A DNA stretch of 6,443 bases from SZUA-430 sp036840015 (lineage in GTDB: Bacteria; Pseudomonadota; Alphaproteobacteria; Micropepsales; Micropepsaceae), in the NCBI GenBank assembly GCA_036840015.1, contig DAISVV010000187.1, positions 1-6,443 of the forward strand. Reading direction: 5' to 3'. Both the position numbers and the translations under genes were made by a program. Position 1 is the stretch's first letter. Every line of letters begins with the position of its first letter. The notes under the pieces were generated by a model. That model saw only the letters and a program-made list of their open reading frames with translations. It was not told the origin of the DNA and did no database searches. This document shows positions 6,155 to 6,443 of this stretch, piece after piece.

Positions 6155-6443
6155 ATGGGAAGACTGGTCACGTCGAATGAAGACCTCGCCGCCGCCTGCG
6201 AACGCTTTGCAGGGGCCCCCTATGTCGCCATCGACACCGAGTTCATGCGCGACACGACATACTGGCCCCGGCTGTGCCTCGTCCAGGCTGCCATTCCGGG
6301 CCACGCCGTGGCCATCGACCCCCTTGCCCCGGGCCTCGACCTCAAGCCCTTCCTCGAGATCCTGAAGCGCCCTGACTGCGTCAAGGTATTCCATGCCGCC
6401 CGTCAGGACATCGAGATCTTCTACCACATGGCCGGCGTCATCC
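6155..6443 (+). CDS. rnd: Ribonuclease D, N-terminal part (cut by window end)
   Basis: RNase D is a DEDD-family 3'-5' exoribonuclease that trims tRNA and other stable RNA 3' ends. The visible 96 residues hold the start of the exonuclease domain: Exo I is VAIDTEF at 24-30 (metal ligands D27 and E29) and Exo II is HAARQDIEIF at 80-89 (D84). Between them lie the family's YWPRLCLVQ (36-44) and AIDPLAPGLDL (53-63). Spacing and numbering closely follow E. coli RNase D. Exo III and the HRDC domains would lie beyond the window. ATG 6155 places the catalytic Asp where expected; the ribosome site before it is weak (TTGGAA directly adjacent). It is divergent from aspS across 104 bp. Confidence 0.95.
   Translation, partial: MGRLVTSNEDLAAACERFAGAPYVAIDTEFMRDTTYWPRLCLVQAAIPGHAVAIDPLAPGLDLKPFLEILKRPDCVKVFHAARQDIEIFYHMAGVI

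Noticed and set aside
4413..6365. A 650-codon open frame on the plus strand opposite aspS and running into rnd
   Set aside because: It is antisense to an unmistakable aspS and out of frame with rnd. Its product is Arg/His/Val/Leu-rich with no domain, as expected from the complement of GC-rich codons.

Overview
The window is GC-rich and codes almost end to end. It looks like chromosome from an alphaproteobacterium, most likely of the Sphingomonadales. The reasons are an alphaproteobacterial-type aspartyl-tRNA synthetase with the non-discriminating His signature, the head-to-head aspS/rnd pair, and a full-consensus CtrA-type box (TTAA-N7-TTAAC) in the left divergent promoter. The genus cannot be fixed from the sequence alone. 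No rRNA, tRNA, CRISPR array, insertion sequence or attachment site was seen.

Layout. (1) Positions 1-1285, minus strand: the first 428 residues of an exported FecR-domain protein. It has a signal peptide, a FecR domain, a long Ala/Pro/Gly-rich low-complexity tail and then a Lys/Asp/Gly 5-residue repeat that runs off the window edge. (2) Positions 1286-1497: a 212-bp divergent regulatory region with a predicted CtrA site and a second short dyad. (3) Positions 1498-3171, plus strand: an outer-membrane TpsB-type transporter of the ShlB/FhaC/HecB family. (4) Positions 3279-4202, plus strand: an exported 307-residue protein that I do not recognise, with four cysteines in its mature part, probably co-transcribed with the transporter. 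(5) Positions 4221-6050, minus strand: aspS, convergent with the unknown gene and only 18 bp from it. (6) Positions 6051-6154: a divergent promoter region with two back-to-back perfect inverted repeats. (7) Positions 6155-6443, plus strand: the 5' end of rnd (ribonuclease D), cut by the window edge.

The right half is housekeeping: tRNA charging and RNA 3'-end processing. The left half is a small envelope or secretion locus. A FecR-domain protein and a TpsB transporter diverge from one promoter region, an unknown periplasmic protein follows the transporter, and no TPS-domain (TpsA) exoprotein is visible. A working hypothesis is that the FecR repeat protein, the TpsB and the unknown protein act together at the cell surface, possibly under cell-cycle (CtrA) control. 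The sequence supports the gene identities and the arrangement. The functional link is inference.
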